Positions 26,683 to 37,128 are shown, counted from the first letter of the stretch. The stretch is DNA of 64,000 bases from Curvibacter gracilis ATCC BAA-807 (GCF_000518645.1 NZ_JADZ01000012.1:62001-126000), one strand, 5' to 3'. Notes: generated by a model not told the origin, from the letters alone. Numbers and translations: made by a program.

Positions 26683-27367
26683 GAGCACCCCCTTGAACCC
26701 ATTGCCCACCCTGCCGCACGACCTGGGCCTGCAGGCTCAATTCCGCCCCGCCGAGCCGGGCACGGCCGAGCCCTGGCTGCTGGTGTTGATGCACGGTGTG
26801 GGCAGCAACGAGCAAGACCTGATGGGCATCGCCCCCTGGGTGCCGGAACGCTACCACCTGCTGAGCCTGCGGGCGCCGCACCCCATGGGCCCGAACGCCT
26901 GGGCCTGGTTTCAGTTCGGGGTGGCGGCCGATGGCTCGCGCGTGATCAATGCCGCCCAGGAGCGGCACAGCCGGGCCCTGGTCGAACGGGCCGTCAGCCA
27001 GGCGGCGACCCAGTTGGGCGTGCCTGCTTCGCGCGTGGTGGTGGGGGGCTTCAGCCAGGGCGGCATCATGGGCCTGAGCCTGCTGCTGACCCGGCCCCAG
27101 AGCCTGCGTGCGGCCTTGTCGCTGCACAGCCGCCTGCTGCCCGAGGTGCTGCCCGAGCAGGCCCCGGCCGAGGCGCTGCAGGGGCGCAGCCTGTGGGTCA
27201 GCCATGGCACCGAAGACGCCGTGCTGCCCGCCTCGCACAGCGAGCGCATCGTGGCCCATGCGGCCACCCTGCCGCTGCAGGTGCACAGTGTGGGCTTCCC
27301 GGGTGGCCACACCCTGGGCCGGCAGGAGCTGGACGAGCTGTCGGCTTGGCTCAGCGCGCTGGCCTGA
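26675..27367 (+). CDS. carboxylesterase / phospholipase family (YpfH-like)
   Basis: A 230-residue alpha/beta hydrolase of the carboxylesterase 2/APT1 family. MHGVGSNEQDLMGIAPWVP (about 34-52) is the oxyanion region, GGFSQGGIMGLSL (near 125-137) the nucleophile elbow, and GGHTLGRQELDELS the catalytic His. E. coli YpfH is a close shape. It may hydrolyse esters or lysophospholipids; coupling to the dioxygenase suggests a joint role on an aromatic ester. Confidence 0.9.
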   Translation: MSESTPLNPLPTLPHDLGLQAQFRPAEPGTAEPWLLVLMHGVGSNEQDLMGIAPWVPERYHLLSLRAPHPMGPNAWAWFQFGVAADGSRVINAAQERHSRALVERAVSQAATQLGVPASRVVVGGFSQGGIMGLSLLLTRPQSLRAALSLHSRLLPEVLPEQAPAEALQGRSLWVSHGTEDAVLPASHSERIVAHAATLPLQVHSVGFPGGHTLGRQELDELSAWLSALA

Positions 27368-28214
27368 AGAAGGCGTCGAACAGGGTGAGCAGGGTGGGAA
27401 AGTGCTGCCCGAACGCTGCCCGGTTCACAAAATAGGCCTCGCAGGCCACGGCCAGGAACTCGTCCAGTGACTGGGCGCCGTAGGCGTCCAGCCAGGGCTC
27501 GGCCTGGCCGAAGCGCTCGGCGCGGATCACCTGTTCGCAAAAATCCTCCCAGGCGGGGGTCAACACGGCCAGCCAGGCCTGGCGGGCCGCGCGCGCGCCC
27601 TGCTGGCCCAGAAAGCCTGGGGGCAGGGGCGGGCAGGCATCGGCCGCGCCGTCGCGCAAATCCATCTTGTGGATGAACTCATGGATCACCACGTTGTAGC
27701 CCTGGGCCGCTGATTCGCCCGCAGAGGCCACGTCGGGCCAGGACAGCATCACCGGCCCACCCGGCATGGCCTCGCCGGCCAGCTCCTCCTGCCATTGGTG
27801 GACGATGCCGTCGTCGTCGGTGAAGTCGCGCCGGGCCAGGGCCAGGCCCGGGTGCAGCACGATGCCCACAAAATCGTCGTACCAGGCCAGCGCGCGCGGG
27901 TCGCCGGGCGCATCCGCGCCGGGGCCCAGGTGCAGCAGGGGCAGGCAGGCCTGGGCGGCCACGGCCAGGGCCATGGCGTCGGTCACCTGCAGGCCGTGGG
28001 CGCCATGGAACTCTTTGCGCGCCAGAAAATGCCCGCACAGTCGGCGCAGCCCGGTCTGTTCATCAGGGGGCAGGGCGGCCAGAAAGGGCAGGGTGGCGAG
28101 GGTGGCCTGCCACAGTGCCTCTGCAATGGGCCGTGGTTGAGCGCTGCTGGCCCGGCCCAGCCAGGTGCGCAGGCGTTGCCACAGGCTGGCCGGGCGGGGC
28201 TGGGGGGTGTTCAC
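27351..28214 (-). CDS. mtfA: MtfA zinc peptidase (peptidase M90, DgsA anti-repressor)
   Basis: A 287-residue protein of the MtfA family. The zinc motif HEFIHKMD (HExxH) is present, with downstream acidic residues in QSLDEFLAVACEAYF expected to provide the third ligand. In E. coli MtfA binds the glucose repressor Mlc (DgsA) and has aminopeptidase activity; betaproteobacteria lack the same PTS circuit, so the target may differ. Its 3' end overlaps the esterase gene by 17 bases (convergent) and its start overlaps lpxH's end by four bases. Confidence 0.9.
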   Translation of the reverse strand: MNTPQPRPASLWQRLRTWLGRASSAQPRPIAEALWQATLATLPFLAALPPDEQTGLRRLCGHFLARKEFHGAHGLQVTDAMALAVAAQACLPLLHLGPGADAPGDPRALAWYDDFVGIVLHPGLALARRDFTDDDGIVHQWQEELAGEAMPGGPVMLSWPDVASAGESAAQGYNVVIHEFIHKMDLRDGAADACPPLPPGFLGQQGARAARQAWLAVLTPAWEDFCEQVIRAERFGQAEPWLDAYGAQSLDEFLAVACEAYFVNRAAFGQHFPTLLTLFDAFFRPAR

Positions 28215-28987
28215 GGGCGGGCGGGCGGCACACGGTGCAGGCCGCCGGCCTCCAGGCGCAGCACCTCGGCGCGCGGCTGGGGAGCGTGCAGATCCCAGTC
28301 GCTGAGCACCTCGCGGCTCAGGCCGGGGCCCAGCAGGTGGCGGGCCGGGCGGTGGGTGTGCCCATGGATCAGGGTGGCGGCGTTGCCGGCCTGCAGCCAG
28401 GCCCGGGTGGCGGCCGGGTCGAGGTCGGCATAGGGTTCGCCGCTGCGTTTGCGGGCTTCGCTCTGGGCGCGCAACTGGCGCGCCAGCGCCAGGCGTTCGG
28501 CCAGGGGGCGGGCCAGAAAGGTCTGCTGCCAGGCGGGGCTGCGCACCTCAGCCCGAAACCGCATGTAGTCGTGGTCGTCAAGGCACAGGGCGTCGCCATG
28601 GCTGAGCAGCCAGCGTTGGCCCGCGAACACCAGCACGCAGGGGTCGGCCAGCAGGGCCAAGCCGCAGGCCTGTGCAAAGCCGGGGCCCAGCAGAAAGTCG
28701 CGGTTGCCGGCCATGAAGAACAGGGCGCAGCGCTGGCTGGCCTGCTGCAGCACCTGCTGGCAGGCAGCCTCGAAGCTGCCGGGCTGCACCGCATCGTCGC
28801 CCACCCAGACCTCGAAGATGTCGCCCAGCAGAAACACCGCATCGGCCGGGGTGTGCAGCAGGTGCTGGCGCCAGGCCTCGAAGGTGGCGGGCTCGGCCTC
28901 GTGCAGGTGCAGGTCGGAAATGAAATCGACCGTGCGCCAGGCCGCCGAAGCCTTCAGCTCGGCGATCCGGGGCACGGTCGGGGGCAT
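28211..28987 (-). CDS. lpxH: UDP-2,3-diacylglucosamine diphosphatase
   Basis: A 258-residue metallophosphoesterase that removes UMP from UDP-2,3-diacylglucosamine in lipid A synthesis. Metal-binding motifs are all seen: ISDLHL (Asp and His), GDIFEVWVGDD, GNRDFL, SHGD and GHTHRP. Length is close to E. coli LpxH (240). It lies in a minus-strand run ppiB-lpxH-mtfA, as in many Burkholderiales. Confidence 0.95.
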   Translation of the reverse strand: MPPTVPRIAELKASAAWRTVDFISDLHLHEAEPATFEAWRQHLLHTPADAVFLLGDIFEVWVGDDAVQPGSFEAACQQVLQQASQRCALFFMAGNRDFLLGPGFAQACGLALLADPCVLVFAGQRWLLSHGDALCLDDHDYMRFRAEVRSPAWQQTFLARPLAERLALARQLRAQSEARKRSGEPYADLDPAATRAWLQAGNAATLIHGHTHRPARHLLGPGLSREVLSDWDLHAPQPRAEVLRLEAGGLHRVPPARP

Positions 28988-29008
28988 GGTCGGGAGTGCC
29001 AGTGACGC

Positions 29009-29515
29009 TTACAGCGCCACAGCCTTCTCGATCACCACGTCTTCCTTCGGCACGTCGTCATGGAAGCCCTTGCGGCCGGTCTTGACGGCCTTGATCTTGT
29101 CGACCACGTCGTTGCCCGACACCACCTTGCCGAACACGGCATAGCCCCAGCCCGAGGCGGTGGGGGCGGTGTGGTTCAGGAAGCTGTTGTCCGCCACGTT
29201 GATGAAGAACTGGGCGGTGGCCGAGTGGGGCGCGTTGGTGCGCGCCATGGCCACGGTGTAGTTGTTGTTCTTCAGGCCGTTGTTGGCTTCGTTGTCGATC
29301 GGAGCGTCGGTGGGCTTTTGCTCCATGCCGGGGGCAAAGCCGCCGCCCTGGACCATGAAGCCCGGGATCACGCGGTGGAAGATGGTCTTGTCGTAGTGGC
29401 CCTTCTTCACGTAGCTCAGGAAGTTCTCCACCGACTTGGGGGCTTTTTCAGCATCCAGTTCGAGCGTGATGACGCCGTAGTCCAGGATGTGCAGTTCGAC
29501 TTGGGGGTTGCTCAT
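29009..29515 (-). CDS. ppiB: cytoplasmic cyclophilin-type peptidyl-prolyl isomerase
   Basis: A 168-residue single-domain cyclophilin without signal peptide. [13 protein letters not shown] (about 46-58) contains the catalytic Arg and Phe, and [20 protein letters not shown] is the C-terminal landmark. It is the cytoplasmic partner of the periplasmic cyclophilin encoded just upstream, clearly a tandem duplication. It accelerates cis/trans proline isomerisation in protein folding. Confidence 0.95.
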   Translation of the reverse strand: MSNPQVELHILDYGVITLELDAEKAPKSVENFLSYVKKGHYDKTIFHRVIPGFMVQGGGFAPGMEQKPTDAPIDNEANNGLKNNNYTVAMARTNAPHSATAQFFINVADNSFLNHTAPTASGWGYAVFGKVVSGNDVVDKIKAVKTGRKGFHDDVPKEDVVIEKAVAL

Positions 29516-29548
29516 GGGTATTTCCTCAGTGCTTGCCTGTGGGCGGGT

Positions 29549-30142
29549 TTACTTGATCTGGGTGACCGAGTTGATGGTCACCGGGGTGGCCGGCACGTTC
29601 TGGTGCGGGCCCTTGTTGGTGGTGGGCACGAGCTTGATCTTGTCGACCACGTCCATGCCGCTGACCACCTTGCCAAACACCGCGTAGCCGTAGCCATCGG
29701 GGTTGGGTGCGTTCAGCATGCGGTTGTCGACCACGTTGATGAAGAACTGGGCGGTGGCCGAGTTCGGGTTGGCCGTGCGCGCCATGGCGATGGTGCCACG
29801 GTCGTTGGTCAGGCCGCCCGAGGTTTCGAGGGCGATCGGGGCGCGGGTGGGCTTCTGGGTCATGTCGGCGGTGAAGCCGCCGCCCTGGATCATGAAGCCA
29901 TCCATGACGCGGTGGAACACCGTGCCGTCATAGTGCTTGTCCTTGACGTATTGCAGGAAGTTCTCGACCGTCTTCGGGGCCTTGGCGGGGTACAGCTCCA
30001 GCACGATGTCGCCCTGGCTGGTGCTCAGCTTGACCTGGGGGGCGGTCTGGGCCATGGCCATGCTGCCCAGGCCCATCAGGCCGGCGGCCGTGACGGCCAG
30101 CAGCGCGCGACGGCTGCTCAGGATTGAGCTCACATTCATCAT
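29549..30142 (-). CDS. ppiA: periplasmic cyclophilin-type peptidyl-prolyl isomerase
   Basis: A 197-residue cyclophilin with an N-terminal signal peptide ([20 protein letters not shown] then AMAQ near 31). [13 protein letters not shown] (near 81-93) carries the active-site Arg/Phe. It overlaps the L,D-transpeptidase gene by four bases (ATGA), so its translation is coupled to an envelope enzyme, which fits a periplasmic folding role. Confidence 0.95.
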   Translation of the reverse strand: MMNVSSILSSRRALLAVTAAGLMGLGSMAMAQTAPQVKLSTSQGDIVLELYPAKAPKTVENFLQYVKDKHYDGTVFHRVMDGFMIQGGGFTADMTQKPTRAPIALETSGGLTNDRGTIAMARTANPNSATAQFFINVVDNRMLNAPNPDGYGYAVFGKVVSGMDVVDKIKLVPTTNKGPHQNVPATPVTINSVTQIK

Positions 30143-31398
30143 CCGATGACTCCTTCAAAAAAGATTTTCCATTGCTGCCCCTGGCGCATCCAGTACTGGC
30201 GCTTGGTGCTGCCGCGGTTGGTGCCGGCGACGAGTTCGCCGAAGGTTACCACCATGGTTTCGGTGCTGTCTGTCCAGCGCAGCATGGACAGGTCTTTGAT
30301 CTCGAAGCCGCGGCCACCCGCCTTGCTGATCTCTTGCTGCAGCGACGGGGTCCAGTCGTTCAGGCTTTTGCCGTAGCTGTTGAAGTCGTTGGTGTAGTAG
30401 CCCAGCAGGCGCGGTACATCGCCGGCGTTCTTGGCGGCCCGCCAGGCGTTGAAGGCGTCTTCAAAGCTGCGCCCGGCCTGGCGCGCCTGGGCCTGGGGCA
30501 CCCAGTTCAGCGAGGTGGCGATCACCACCGGGGTGCTGCGCACCTCGACCGTGGACAGCAGGCGCTCCAGATCGGGGTTGGCCATCACCACGCAGCCGTC
30601 GGTCGATTGCGGAGGGCGGGCAAACTGGGTGGAGGGCGTGCCATGCAGCCAGATGCCGCTGCCGGTCTTGCCACGGCGCGCATCGTAGGGGTTGGGGTAG
30701 TTGATGGGCAGGGCGCCGGCACCGTAGAAGTCTTTCAGGGTGCGCGGGTCGAGGTTGCTGGTGATGAAGTACACGCCCAGGGGGGTGCGCTGATCGCCCT
30801 CGCTGCCTTTGTCGACCCCCAGCTTGCCCACCGAAATGTAGTAATCGGCCACCAGGCGGGGGCCGCTGCCGTTGTTCTCGAACAGGTACAGGCGGGCGCG
30901 CGAGGTGTCCACCGCGATGGCATGGCGGTGCCGGTTGGACAGGGCCACGAACTGGTCCGGCACGGTCTGGGCTGGCGGGCGCTCGCTGAGGGCCTTCAGC
31001 CGCAGAGCGGCTTCGTCACGCAGATCCTTGAGCTGGGCCGCTGCGGCGCGGGCCACGGTGTCGGGCACATCACCGGCGGTGCGCAGCGGCCGGGTCTGGG
31101 CCGCCAGCAGGTCGCCATAGACCAGCTGCGCCAGCTGAAAGCCGGGGTGGTCACGCACCAGGCCCTCGGCCAGGCGCAGTGCGTCGCGGGTGCGGGCCGC
31201 ACCGATCAGACGGTAGATCTCGATCAGCCGTGCCTCGGCCTGACCGTCGCGCAACACCGGCGCGGCCGGGGTGGGGGTGTGGTGGGCCTGGCGCTTGGCG
31301 GCTTGTGCTGCGGTCGCGCCCAGCAGGCCGACGGCCAGCAACAGCCACGCGGCGCCCAGGCGCTGCAGCAAAAGAAAGACAGAGGCGAATCGCATCAT
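30139..31398 (-). CDS. L,D-transpeptidase with C-terminal NTF2-like domain
   Basis: A 419-residue exported protein. A signal peptide covers about 1-32 ([21 protein letters not shown]). The YkuD domain (about 130-270) carries HGTPS and the catalytic stretch STDGCVVM with the nucleophile Cys. A C-terminal part from about 310 ([20 protein letters not shown]) looks like a SnoaL/NTF2-like fold and recurs in the neighbouring TPR protein. The enzyme should cross-link peptidoglycan or attach a protein to it, in the periplasm. It belongs to the ErfK/YafK-like group with an N-terminal extension rather than LysM. Confidence 0.88.
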   Translation of the reverse strand: MMRFASVFLLLQRLGAAWLLLAVGLLGATAAQAAKRQAHHTPTPAAPVLRDGQAEARLIEIYRLIGAARTRDALRLAEGLVRDHPGFQLAQLVYGDLLAAQTRPLRTAGDVPDTVARAAAAQLKDLRDEAALRLKALSERPPAQTVPDQFVALSNRHRHAIAVDTSRARLYLFENNGSGPRLVADYYISVGKLGVDKGSEGDQRTPLGVYFITSNLDPRTLKDFYGAGALPINYPNPYDARRGKTGSGIWLHGTPSTQFARPPQSTDGCVVMANPDLERLLSTVEVRSTPVVIATSLNWVPQAQARQAGRSFEDAFNAWRAAKNAGDVPRLLGYYTNDFNSYGKSLNDWTPSLQQEISKAGGRGFEIKDLSMLRWTDSTETMVVTFGELVAGTNRGSTKRQYWMRQGQQWKIFFEGVIG

Positions 31399-31483
31399 GG
31401 TCGCAAACGTGGCAAGGCCGCCAAACCCGGTGCACGCCGCCCGCGCAGGGCAGCGTTCAGCTGGGCGGGCCTGCCCGGGACGA

Positions 31484-32593
31484 TCAGCCGCCGGTGGACT
31501 CGCGGACGATCAGCCAGCGGTCGCCGGCCTTCACCAGGTCCAGCGTCTTGCGGCTGGAGACATTGAGCGTGTCGGCGCTGTAGTCCTGGCGGAAGCGGGC
31601 TGTGGCCTTGCCGCCGTTGACGTTGATGGCCAGATCATGCAGTTTGACGGCAATGCGTGCCTTGCCCAGGATGCGCGAGCGGCGCTCGTCTTCCCAGGCC
31701 TTGCGGCTCATCTTGCCGGGTGGGTCGAACTCCTTGCCGTAGGCGGCCAGGTAGCCCGACACATCACGGGCCGACCACACGGTAGCCCAGTGGCGCACAG
31801 CGGCTTCCACGTCTTTTTCGGGGCCGGCTGCGGCTGCCGCGGCGGCGGGCGCAGGGGCGGGTGCCGGGGCCGGGGCTGCGGCCGGTGCCGCAGCGGTGGC
31901 CGGTGCAGCCACCGGGGCGGGCGCAGGCGCGGGGGCCGGGCTGGGGGCCGGGGCGGGTGCGGGCGCCGGTGCCGGAGCGGCCTTCGGCGCAGCCGCCACT
32001 GGGGCAGGTGCAGGCGCCGGGGTGGGGGCCGGGGCGGCAGCCGGCTTGGCGGCGGTGCCGGGCTTGCCGTTGGTGGTGAAGAGGTCGCGGATCAGGGCCA
32101 GCTTGGGCTGGATGGCCGGGTTGGTGTTGTCCAGCTGCAAGGCCTTGCTGTAGGCCTGGCTGGCCAGCTTGGCATAGACGTCGCCCAGGTTCTCGTGGGC
32201 GGTGGCGTAGCTGGGGTTGGTCCGGATGGCCATCTCCAGCGCCGTGCGGGCCTTGTCGTACTGGTTCTGGCTGGCGTAGAGCACGGCCAGGTTGTTGTAC
32301 GGCTCAGGCAGCTCCGGGTACTCCTGGGTGAGGGCCACAAAGGTGGCGATCGCGTCGTTCGGCTTGCCGGCCTCGGACTGGATCACGCCCTTGATGAAGC
32401 GCATCTGGGGGTCTTTGGGCTTGCCTGCCAGGTACTGGTCGGCCTTGCTCAGGGCTTCGCTGGTCTTGCCCTGTCGAAGCAACTGGGTCACATCACCGTA
32501 GTCGTCGGCGTGGACTCCGAACGAGGCCCCCATCAGGGCGGCCAGTGCCAACATGCGAAGGCGGGCGGGAACAGTGCAGCGAGCTTGGGTCAT
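31484..32593 (-). CDS. exported TPR protein with Ala/Pro linker and NTF2-like C-terminal domain
   Basis: A 369-residue protein. A signal peptide ends near residue 29 (SFGVHA-DDYG). Four or so TPR units follow (about 35-160: QMRFIKGVIQSEAGKPNDAI, PYNNLAVLYASQNQYDKAR, ATAHENLGDVYAKLA). A linker of about 80 residues is almost pure Ala and Pro. The last 105 residues (from AVRHWATVWSARDVSGYLAAY) resemble the tail of the transpeptidase next door. I place the start at ATG 32593, where GAGG precedes it. A scaffold role for the envelope enzyme is likely. Confidence 0.85.
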   Translation of the reverse strand: MTQARCTVPARLRMLALAALMGASFGVHADDYGDVTQLLRQGKTSEALSKADQYLAGKPKDPQMRFIKGVIQSEAGKPNDAIATFVALTQEYPELPEPYNNLAVLYASQNQYDKARTALEMAIRTNPSYATAHENLGDVYAKLASQAYSKALQLDNTNPAIQPKLALIRDLFTTNGKPGTAAKPAAAPAPTPAPAPAPVAAAPKAAPAPAPAPAPAPSPAPAPAPAPVAAPATAAAPAAAPAPAPAPAPAAAAAAAGPEKDVEAAVRHWATVWSARDVSGYLAAYGKEFDPPGKMSRKAWEDERRSRILGKARIAVKLHDLAINVNGGKATARFRQDYSADTLNVSSRKTLDLVKAGDRWLIVRESTGG

Positions 32594-32779
32594 GGAGCCT
32601 CGTGGGGTTTGCGCGATGGCAAGCGCCAACCGGGGCGCTTATACTGGGGCGGATTGTAGCCGAGGGGTTGATGTGGTTTGTACCGCATACCGTGGCGCTG
32701 CAACACTCCCATCCTCCTGATTTTTCGATGATTTCCGGCCGCCACCTGGCTGCGGGATCGCTGTCTGCCCAATTTATCC

Positions 32780-34162
32780 ATGAGCCTGCGCATCTACAAC
32801 ACGCTGACGCGTGATCTGCAAGCGTTTTCCCCCATCGAGCCCGGTCACGTGCGCATGTATGTGTGCGGCATGACCGTGTACGACCTGTGTCATCTGGGCC
32901 ATGCGCGTTCGATGGTGGCTTTTGACGTGGTGCAGCGCTGGTTGCGGGCCTCGGGTTTTTCGGTGACTTATGTGCGAAACATCACAGACATCGATGACAA
33001 GATCATCCGGCGCGCCGTGGAAAACGGCGAGTCGATCCGATCACTGACCGACCGCATGGTCGACGCCCTGCACCAGGACGCCGACGCCCTGGGGGTGGAG
33101 CGCCCCACCCACGAGCCCCGCGCCACCGACTACGTGCCCCAGATGCTGAGCATGATCAGCACCCTGGAGCAAAAAGGCCTGGCCTACCGCGCTGCCAGCG
33201 GCGATGTGAACTACGCCGTGCGCAAGTTTCCGCACTACGGGCAGTTGAGCGGCAAGTCGCTCGACGAACTCCGCTCGGGCGAGCGCGTGGCCGTCAACGA
33301 CGGCAAGGACGATCCGCTCGACCCGGTGCTGTGGAAGAGCGCCAAGCCCACCGAGCCGGCCGATGCCAAGTGGGACAGCGAATTCGGCCCGGGCCGCCCC
33401 GGCTGGCACATCGAGTGCTCGGCCATGGCCTGCTCGCTGCTGGGCGAGACCCTGGACATCCACGGCGGTGGGGCGGATCTGCAGTTTCCGCACCACGAGA
33501 CCGAGATCGCCCAGAGCGAAGGCGCCACCGGCCAGACCTTCGCCCGCACCTGGATGCATAACGGCTTCATCAACGTGGACAACGAAAAAATGTCCAAGAG
33601 CCTGGGCAACTTCTTCACCATCCGTGAAGTGCTCAAGGTGTTCGATGCCGAGACCATCCGCTTCTTCGTGGTGCGTGCCCACTACCGCAGCCCCCTGAAC
33701 TACAGCGACGCCCACCTGCAGGATGCCCGCAACGCGCTGCGCCGCCTGTACACCGCCCTCGATGCCGTGCCGCCGGGTGAGGGCCTGGCCGACATCGACT
33801 GGTCGACCCCCCATGCGGCCCGCTTCAAGGCTGTGATGGACGAAGACTTCGGCACCCCCGAGGCGGTGGCCGTGCTGTTCGATCTGGCCACCGAGGTGAA
33901 CAAGAGCCGTTCACCCGAGCTGGCCGCGCAGCTCAAGGCCCTGGGCGCCTGCCTGGGCCTGCTGCAGGGCGACCCCAAGGCCTTCCTGCAGGCGGGCTCC
34001 AGCCTCGACGAGGCGGCCATCCAGGTGCTGATCGCGCAACGCGCCGAGGCCAAGAAGGCGAAGAACTTCGCCGAGGCCGATCGCATCCGCCAGGAGCTGC
34101 TGGCGCAGGGCATCGTGCTCAAGGATTCGGCCGCCGGTACCACCTGGGAGGCGGCCCAGTGA
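32780..34162 (+). CDS. cysS: cysteine--tRNA ligase
   Basis: A 460-residue class I synthetase. The zinc/cysteine site Cys in VCGMTVYD (about 28-35), HIGH as HLGH in [10 protein letters not shown], and KMSKS in [12 protein letters not shown] are in order, and the second zinc-site residues appear in WHIECSAM and [11 protein letters not shown]. The C-terminal anticodon domain is present. It starts about 190 bases from the divergent TPR gene. Confidence 0.97.
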   Translation: MSLRIYNTLTRDLQAFSPIEPGHVRMYVCGMTVYDLCHLGHARSMVAFDVVQRWLRASGFSVTYVRNITDIDDKIIRRAVENGESIRSLTDRMVDALHQDADALGVERPTHEPRATDYVPQMLSMISTLEQKGLAYRAASGDVNYAVRKFPHYGQLSGKSLDELRSGERVAVNDGKDDPLDPVLWKSAKPTEPADAKWDSEFGPGRPGWHIECSAMACSLLGETLDIHGGGADLQFPHHETEIAQSEGATGQTFARTWMHNGFINVDNEKMSKSLGNFFTIREVLKVFDAETIRFFVVRAHYRSPLNYSDAHLQDARNALRRLYTALDAVPPGEGLADIDWSTPHAARFKAVMDEDFGTPEAVAVLFDLATEVNKSRSPELAAQLKALGACLGLLQGDPKAFLQAGSSLDEAAIQVLIAQRAEAKKAKNFAEADRIRQELLAQGIVLKDSAAGTTWEAAQ

Positions 34163-34220
34163 GCGCTTGTCCGGCCTGTTTGCGGGGTGCACCGTGTCGA
34201 TGTGCGGCGGGGCCTGACGC

Positions 34221-34931
34221 ATGATGGTGGCCAGCAAGAAGCCCGCGTCCTTCGACGCCGTGACGCTCGACCCACCCGCCCCCAGCCCGGCCGAGAGCCG
34301 CGCGGACGAGGTGTTGACGCCGGCCTATTGGCAGGACGCCTGCAAGCACCTGGTCAAGAAAGACCGGGTCATGAAGCGCCTGATCCCGCAGTTCGGCAAT
34401 GCCTGCCTGCAGATCCGGGGCGATGCCTTCACCACCCTGGCCCGCTCGGTGGTGGGGCAGCAGATCTCGGTCAAATCGGCCCAGTCGGTGTGGCGCAAGT
34501 TTTCGGCCCTGTCGCAAAGCATGACGCCGGCCAGCGTGCTCAAGCTCAAGGTGGACGACATGCGCGCGGCCGGCCTGAGCGCCCGCAAGGTGGAGTACCT
34601 GGTCGATCTGGCGCTCAATTTCGACACCGGCTCGGTGCACGTGAAGTCCTGGGAGTCGATGGACGACGAATCCATCATTGCCGAGCTGGTGGCCATCCGC
34701 GGCATCGGCCGCTGGACCGCCGAGATGTTCTTGATCTTTCACCTCATGCGGCCCAATGTGCTGCCGCTGGATGACGTGGGTTTGATCAAAGGCATCAGCG
34801 ACAACTATTTTTCGGGCGATCCTGTGAGCCGCAGCGATGCCCGTGAGGTGGCGGCGGCTTGGGAGCCATACCGCAGCGTGGCGACTTGGTATATTTGGCG
34901 CTCGCTGGATCCCCTGCCGGTCGTCGGTTGA
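34221..34931 (+). CDS. DNA-3-methyladenine glycosylase II family (HhH-GPD)
   Basis: A 236-residue base-excision enzyme. The helix-hairpin-helix ELVAIRGIGRWTAEMFLIF (about 153-171) and the catalytic Asp in LPLDDVG (about 179-185) are plain. It is of the AlkA/Mag-like type without the iron-sulfur cluster seen in MutY/Nth, and should remove alkylated purines. It lies 58 bases after cysS and just before accA, an arrangement I recall as common in Burkholderiales. Confidence 0.9.
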   Translation: MMVASKKPASFDAVTLDPPAPSPAESRADEVLTPAYWQDACKHLVKKDRVMKRLIPQFGNACLQIRGDAFTTLARSVVGQQISVKSAQSVWRKFSALSQSMTPASVLKLKVDDMRAAGLSARKVEYLVDLALNFDTGSVHVKSWESMDDESIIAELVAIRGIGRWTAEMFLIFHLMRPNVLPLDDVGLIKGISDNYFSGDPVSRSDAREVAAAWEPYRSVATWYIWRSLDPLPVVG

Positions 34932-35027
34932 CGGTGCCGCGCACGGGTCTTGCGCGCTGCCTGCGGGTGGTGCGCCATGCCGGCCAGACCGAAGGGGTCG
35001 GCCGGTGGAAACAACAGGAGAATGACG

Positions 35028-36005
35028 TTGGCGAAAAAAACCTTTCTTGATTTCGAGCAGCCGATTGCCGAACTCGAAACCAAAATCGAAGAACTGCGCT
35101 ACGTGCAAAACGAGTCTGCAGTCGACATCTCCGAAGAGATCGACCAGCTCAGCAAAAAGAGCCAGCAGCTCACCAAAGACATCTACAGCGACCTGTCGCC
35201 CTGGCAGATCACCAAGATCGCCCGCCACCCCGAGCGCCCCTACACGCTCGATTACGTGCGCGAGCTGTTCACCGACTTCATCGAACTGCATGGCGACCGC
35301 CACTTTTCGGACGACCTGAGCATCGTCGGCGGCCTGGCCCGTTTCAATGGCCATGCCTGCATGGTGATCGGCCAGCAAAAAGGCCGCGACACCAAGGAGC
35401 GCGCCCTGCGCAACTTCGGCATGAGCAAGCCCGAGGGTTACCGCAAGGCCTTGCGCCTCATGAAGACGGCCGAGAAGTTCAAGCTGCCCGTGTTCACCTT
35501 TGTCGACACCCCGGGTGCCTACCCCGGCATCGACGCCGAAGAGCGCGGCCAGTCCGAGGCCATCGGCCGCAACATCTTCGAGATGGCCCAGCTCGAGGTG
35601 CCCATCATCACCACCATCATCGGTGAAGGTGGCTCGGGCGGCGCCCTGGCCATCTCGGTGGCCGACCAGGTGCTGATGCTGCAGTACTCGGTGTACTCGG
35701 TGATCAGCCCCGAGGGCTGCGCCTCCATCCTCTGGAAGACCAGCGACCGCGCCCAGGATGCGGCCGATGCCCTGGGCATCACCGCGCACCGCCTGAAGGC
35801 CCTCGGCCTGGTCGACAAGATCGTCAACGAACCCGTGGGCGGCGCCCACCGCGACCCCAAGCAGATGGCCGCCTTCCTGAAGCGCGCCCTCAACGATGCC
35901 TGGCGCCAGGTGGCCGACCTCAAGACCAAGGAACTGGTCGACCGCCGCTACGACCGCCTGCAAAGCTACGGCCGCTACACCGACACCAAGGCCGACAGCC
36001 GCTGA
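35028..36005 (+). CDS. accA: acetyl-CoA carboxylase, carboxyltransferase subunit alpha
   Basis: A 325-residue carboxyltransferase subunit that with AccD transfers CO2 from biotin to acetyl-CoA, first step of fatty acid synthesis. [20 protein letters not shown] and [13 protein letters not shown] form the oxyanion/crotonase core. The start is decided by the ribosome site: AGGAG at 35016-35020 is seven bases ahead of TTG 35028 but only one base ahead of ATG 35022, so TTG gives correct spacing and the usual N-terminus [12 protein letters not shown]. Confidence 0.95.
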   Translation: MAKKTFLDFEQPIAELETKIEELRYVQNESAVDISEEIDQLSKKSQQLTKDIYSDLSPWQITKIARHPERPYTLDYVRELFTDFIELHGDRHFSDDLSIVGGLARFNGHACMVIGQQKGRDTKERALRNFGMSKPEGYRKALRLMKTAEKFKLPVFTFVDTPGAYPGIDAEERGQSEAIGRNIFEMAQLEVPIITTIIGEGGSGGALAISVADQVLMLQYSVYSVISPEGCASILWKTSDRAQDAADALGITAHRLKALGLVDKIVNEPVGGAHRDPKQMAAFLKRALNDAWRQVADLKTKELVDRRYDRLQSYGRYTDTKADSR

Positions 36006-36080
36006 GGCAGCCCGGGCCCGCTGGCCCGGCACCGCAGGTGCCCCTGAGGACCGCCGCGTGACCATCCCCACGCCCCTTCC

Positions 36081-37028
36081 ATGAGCACCTCGTTCGACGC
36101 CGCCCTGGCGTCTTTCCAACCCCTCCTGCCCCTGGGCGTGGCCTACAGCGGCGGCGCCGACTCCAGCGCCTTGCTGCTGGCCTGCGCGCGCCGCTGGCCG
36201 GGCCAGGTGCATGCCCTGCACATCCACCACGGCCTGCAGGCCGCGGGTGACGCTTTCGAGGCCCACTGCCGCGCCACCTGCCAGCGATGGCAACTGCCCC
36301 TGGTGGTGCGCCGCATCGATGCCCGCCATGCCCCCGGCCAAAGCCCTGAAGACGCCGCCCGCCGTGGCCGCTACCAGGTGTTTGACGAGGTGCTGCAGCA
36401 GGAGTGGCGCGAGGCCGGCGTGCGCACCGTGGCCCTGGCCCAGCACGCCGATGACCAGGTCGAGACCCTGCTGCTGGCGCTGTCGCGCGGCGCCGGCCTG
36501 CCGGGCTTGGCCGCCATGCCGGCCCACTGGCAGCGTGGCGGCATCGACTTTGCCCGGCCCTTGCTGGGCGTGCCCGGCCGGGCCTTGCGCGACTGGCTGC
36601 AGGCCCAGGGCGAGACCTGGGTCGACGACCCCAGCAACACCGATCTGCGTTACACCCGCAACCGCATCCGTCACGAGCTGCTGCCGGCCCTGCAGGCCGT
36701 GTTTCCGGCCTTTCGCGACACCCTGGCCCGCAGCGCGGCCCATGCCGCGCAGGCCCAGACCCTGTTGCACGGCCTGGCCTGCGACGACCTGCAGCAGGTG
36801 GGCAACCCCCCGGTGATCGCCGCGCTGCGTGCCCTGGCCCCCGAACGCCAGGCCAATGTGCTGCGCCACTGGTTGCTGTCGGTGCACGGCACCACGCCCA
36901 GCGCCGCACAGCTCAAAGAGCTGCAGCGCCAGCTGCAAAGCTGCACCACCCGCGGGCACCAGATCCGGCTCAAAGTAGGACTTGGTTACGTGCAGCGCAG
37001 GGGGCCGGTGCTCGGTTGGTACAATTAG
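36081..37028 (+). CDS. tilS: tRNA(Ile)-lysidine synthase
   Basis: A 315-residue N-type ATP pyrophosphatase. The PP-loop SGGADSSALL (about 24-33) is intact and HHGLQA follows. It modifies C34 of tRNA-Ile(CAU) to lysidine so that it reads AUA. It is shorter than E. coli TilS (432) because the C-terminal domain is reduced; this short form is normal in Burkholderiales as far as I recall. It is followed by lysC. Confidence 0.93.
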   Translation: MSTSFDAALASFQPLLPLGVAYSGGADSSALLLACARRWPGQVHALHIHHGLQAAGDAFEAHCRATCQRWQLPLVVRRIDARHAPGQSPEDAARRGRYQVFDEVLQQEWREAGVRTVALAQHADDQVETLLLALSRGAGLPGLAAMPAHWQRGGIDFARPLLGVPGRALRDWLQAQGETWVDDPSNTDLRYTRNRIRHELLPALQAVFPAFRDTLARSAAHAAQAQTLLHGLACDDLQQVGNPPVIAALRALAPERQANVLRHWLLSVHGTTPSAAQLKELQRQLQSCTTRGHQIRLKVGLGYVQRRGPVLGWYN

Positions 37029-37128
37029 CGGGTTTTGGTCCCCACTTTTTGCACGAAAACGGGCGGCGCACCAAAACGACTTTGCAACCTGCGCCGCTGA
37101 TTTCCGAGTTTCGTACCCCGACACACCA

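Noticed and set aside
34119-37124. 1001-codon open frame on the minus strand opposite accA and tilS
   Set aside because: The plus strand carries two unmistakable core genes here; the antisense frame is a composition effect.
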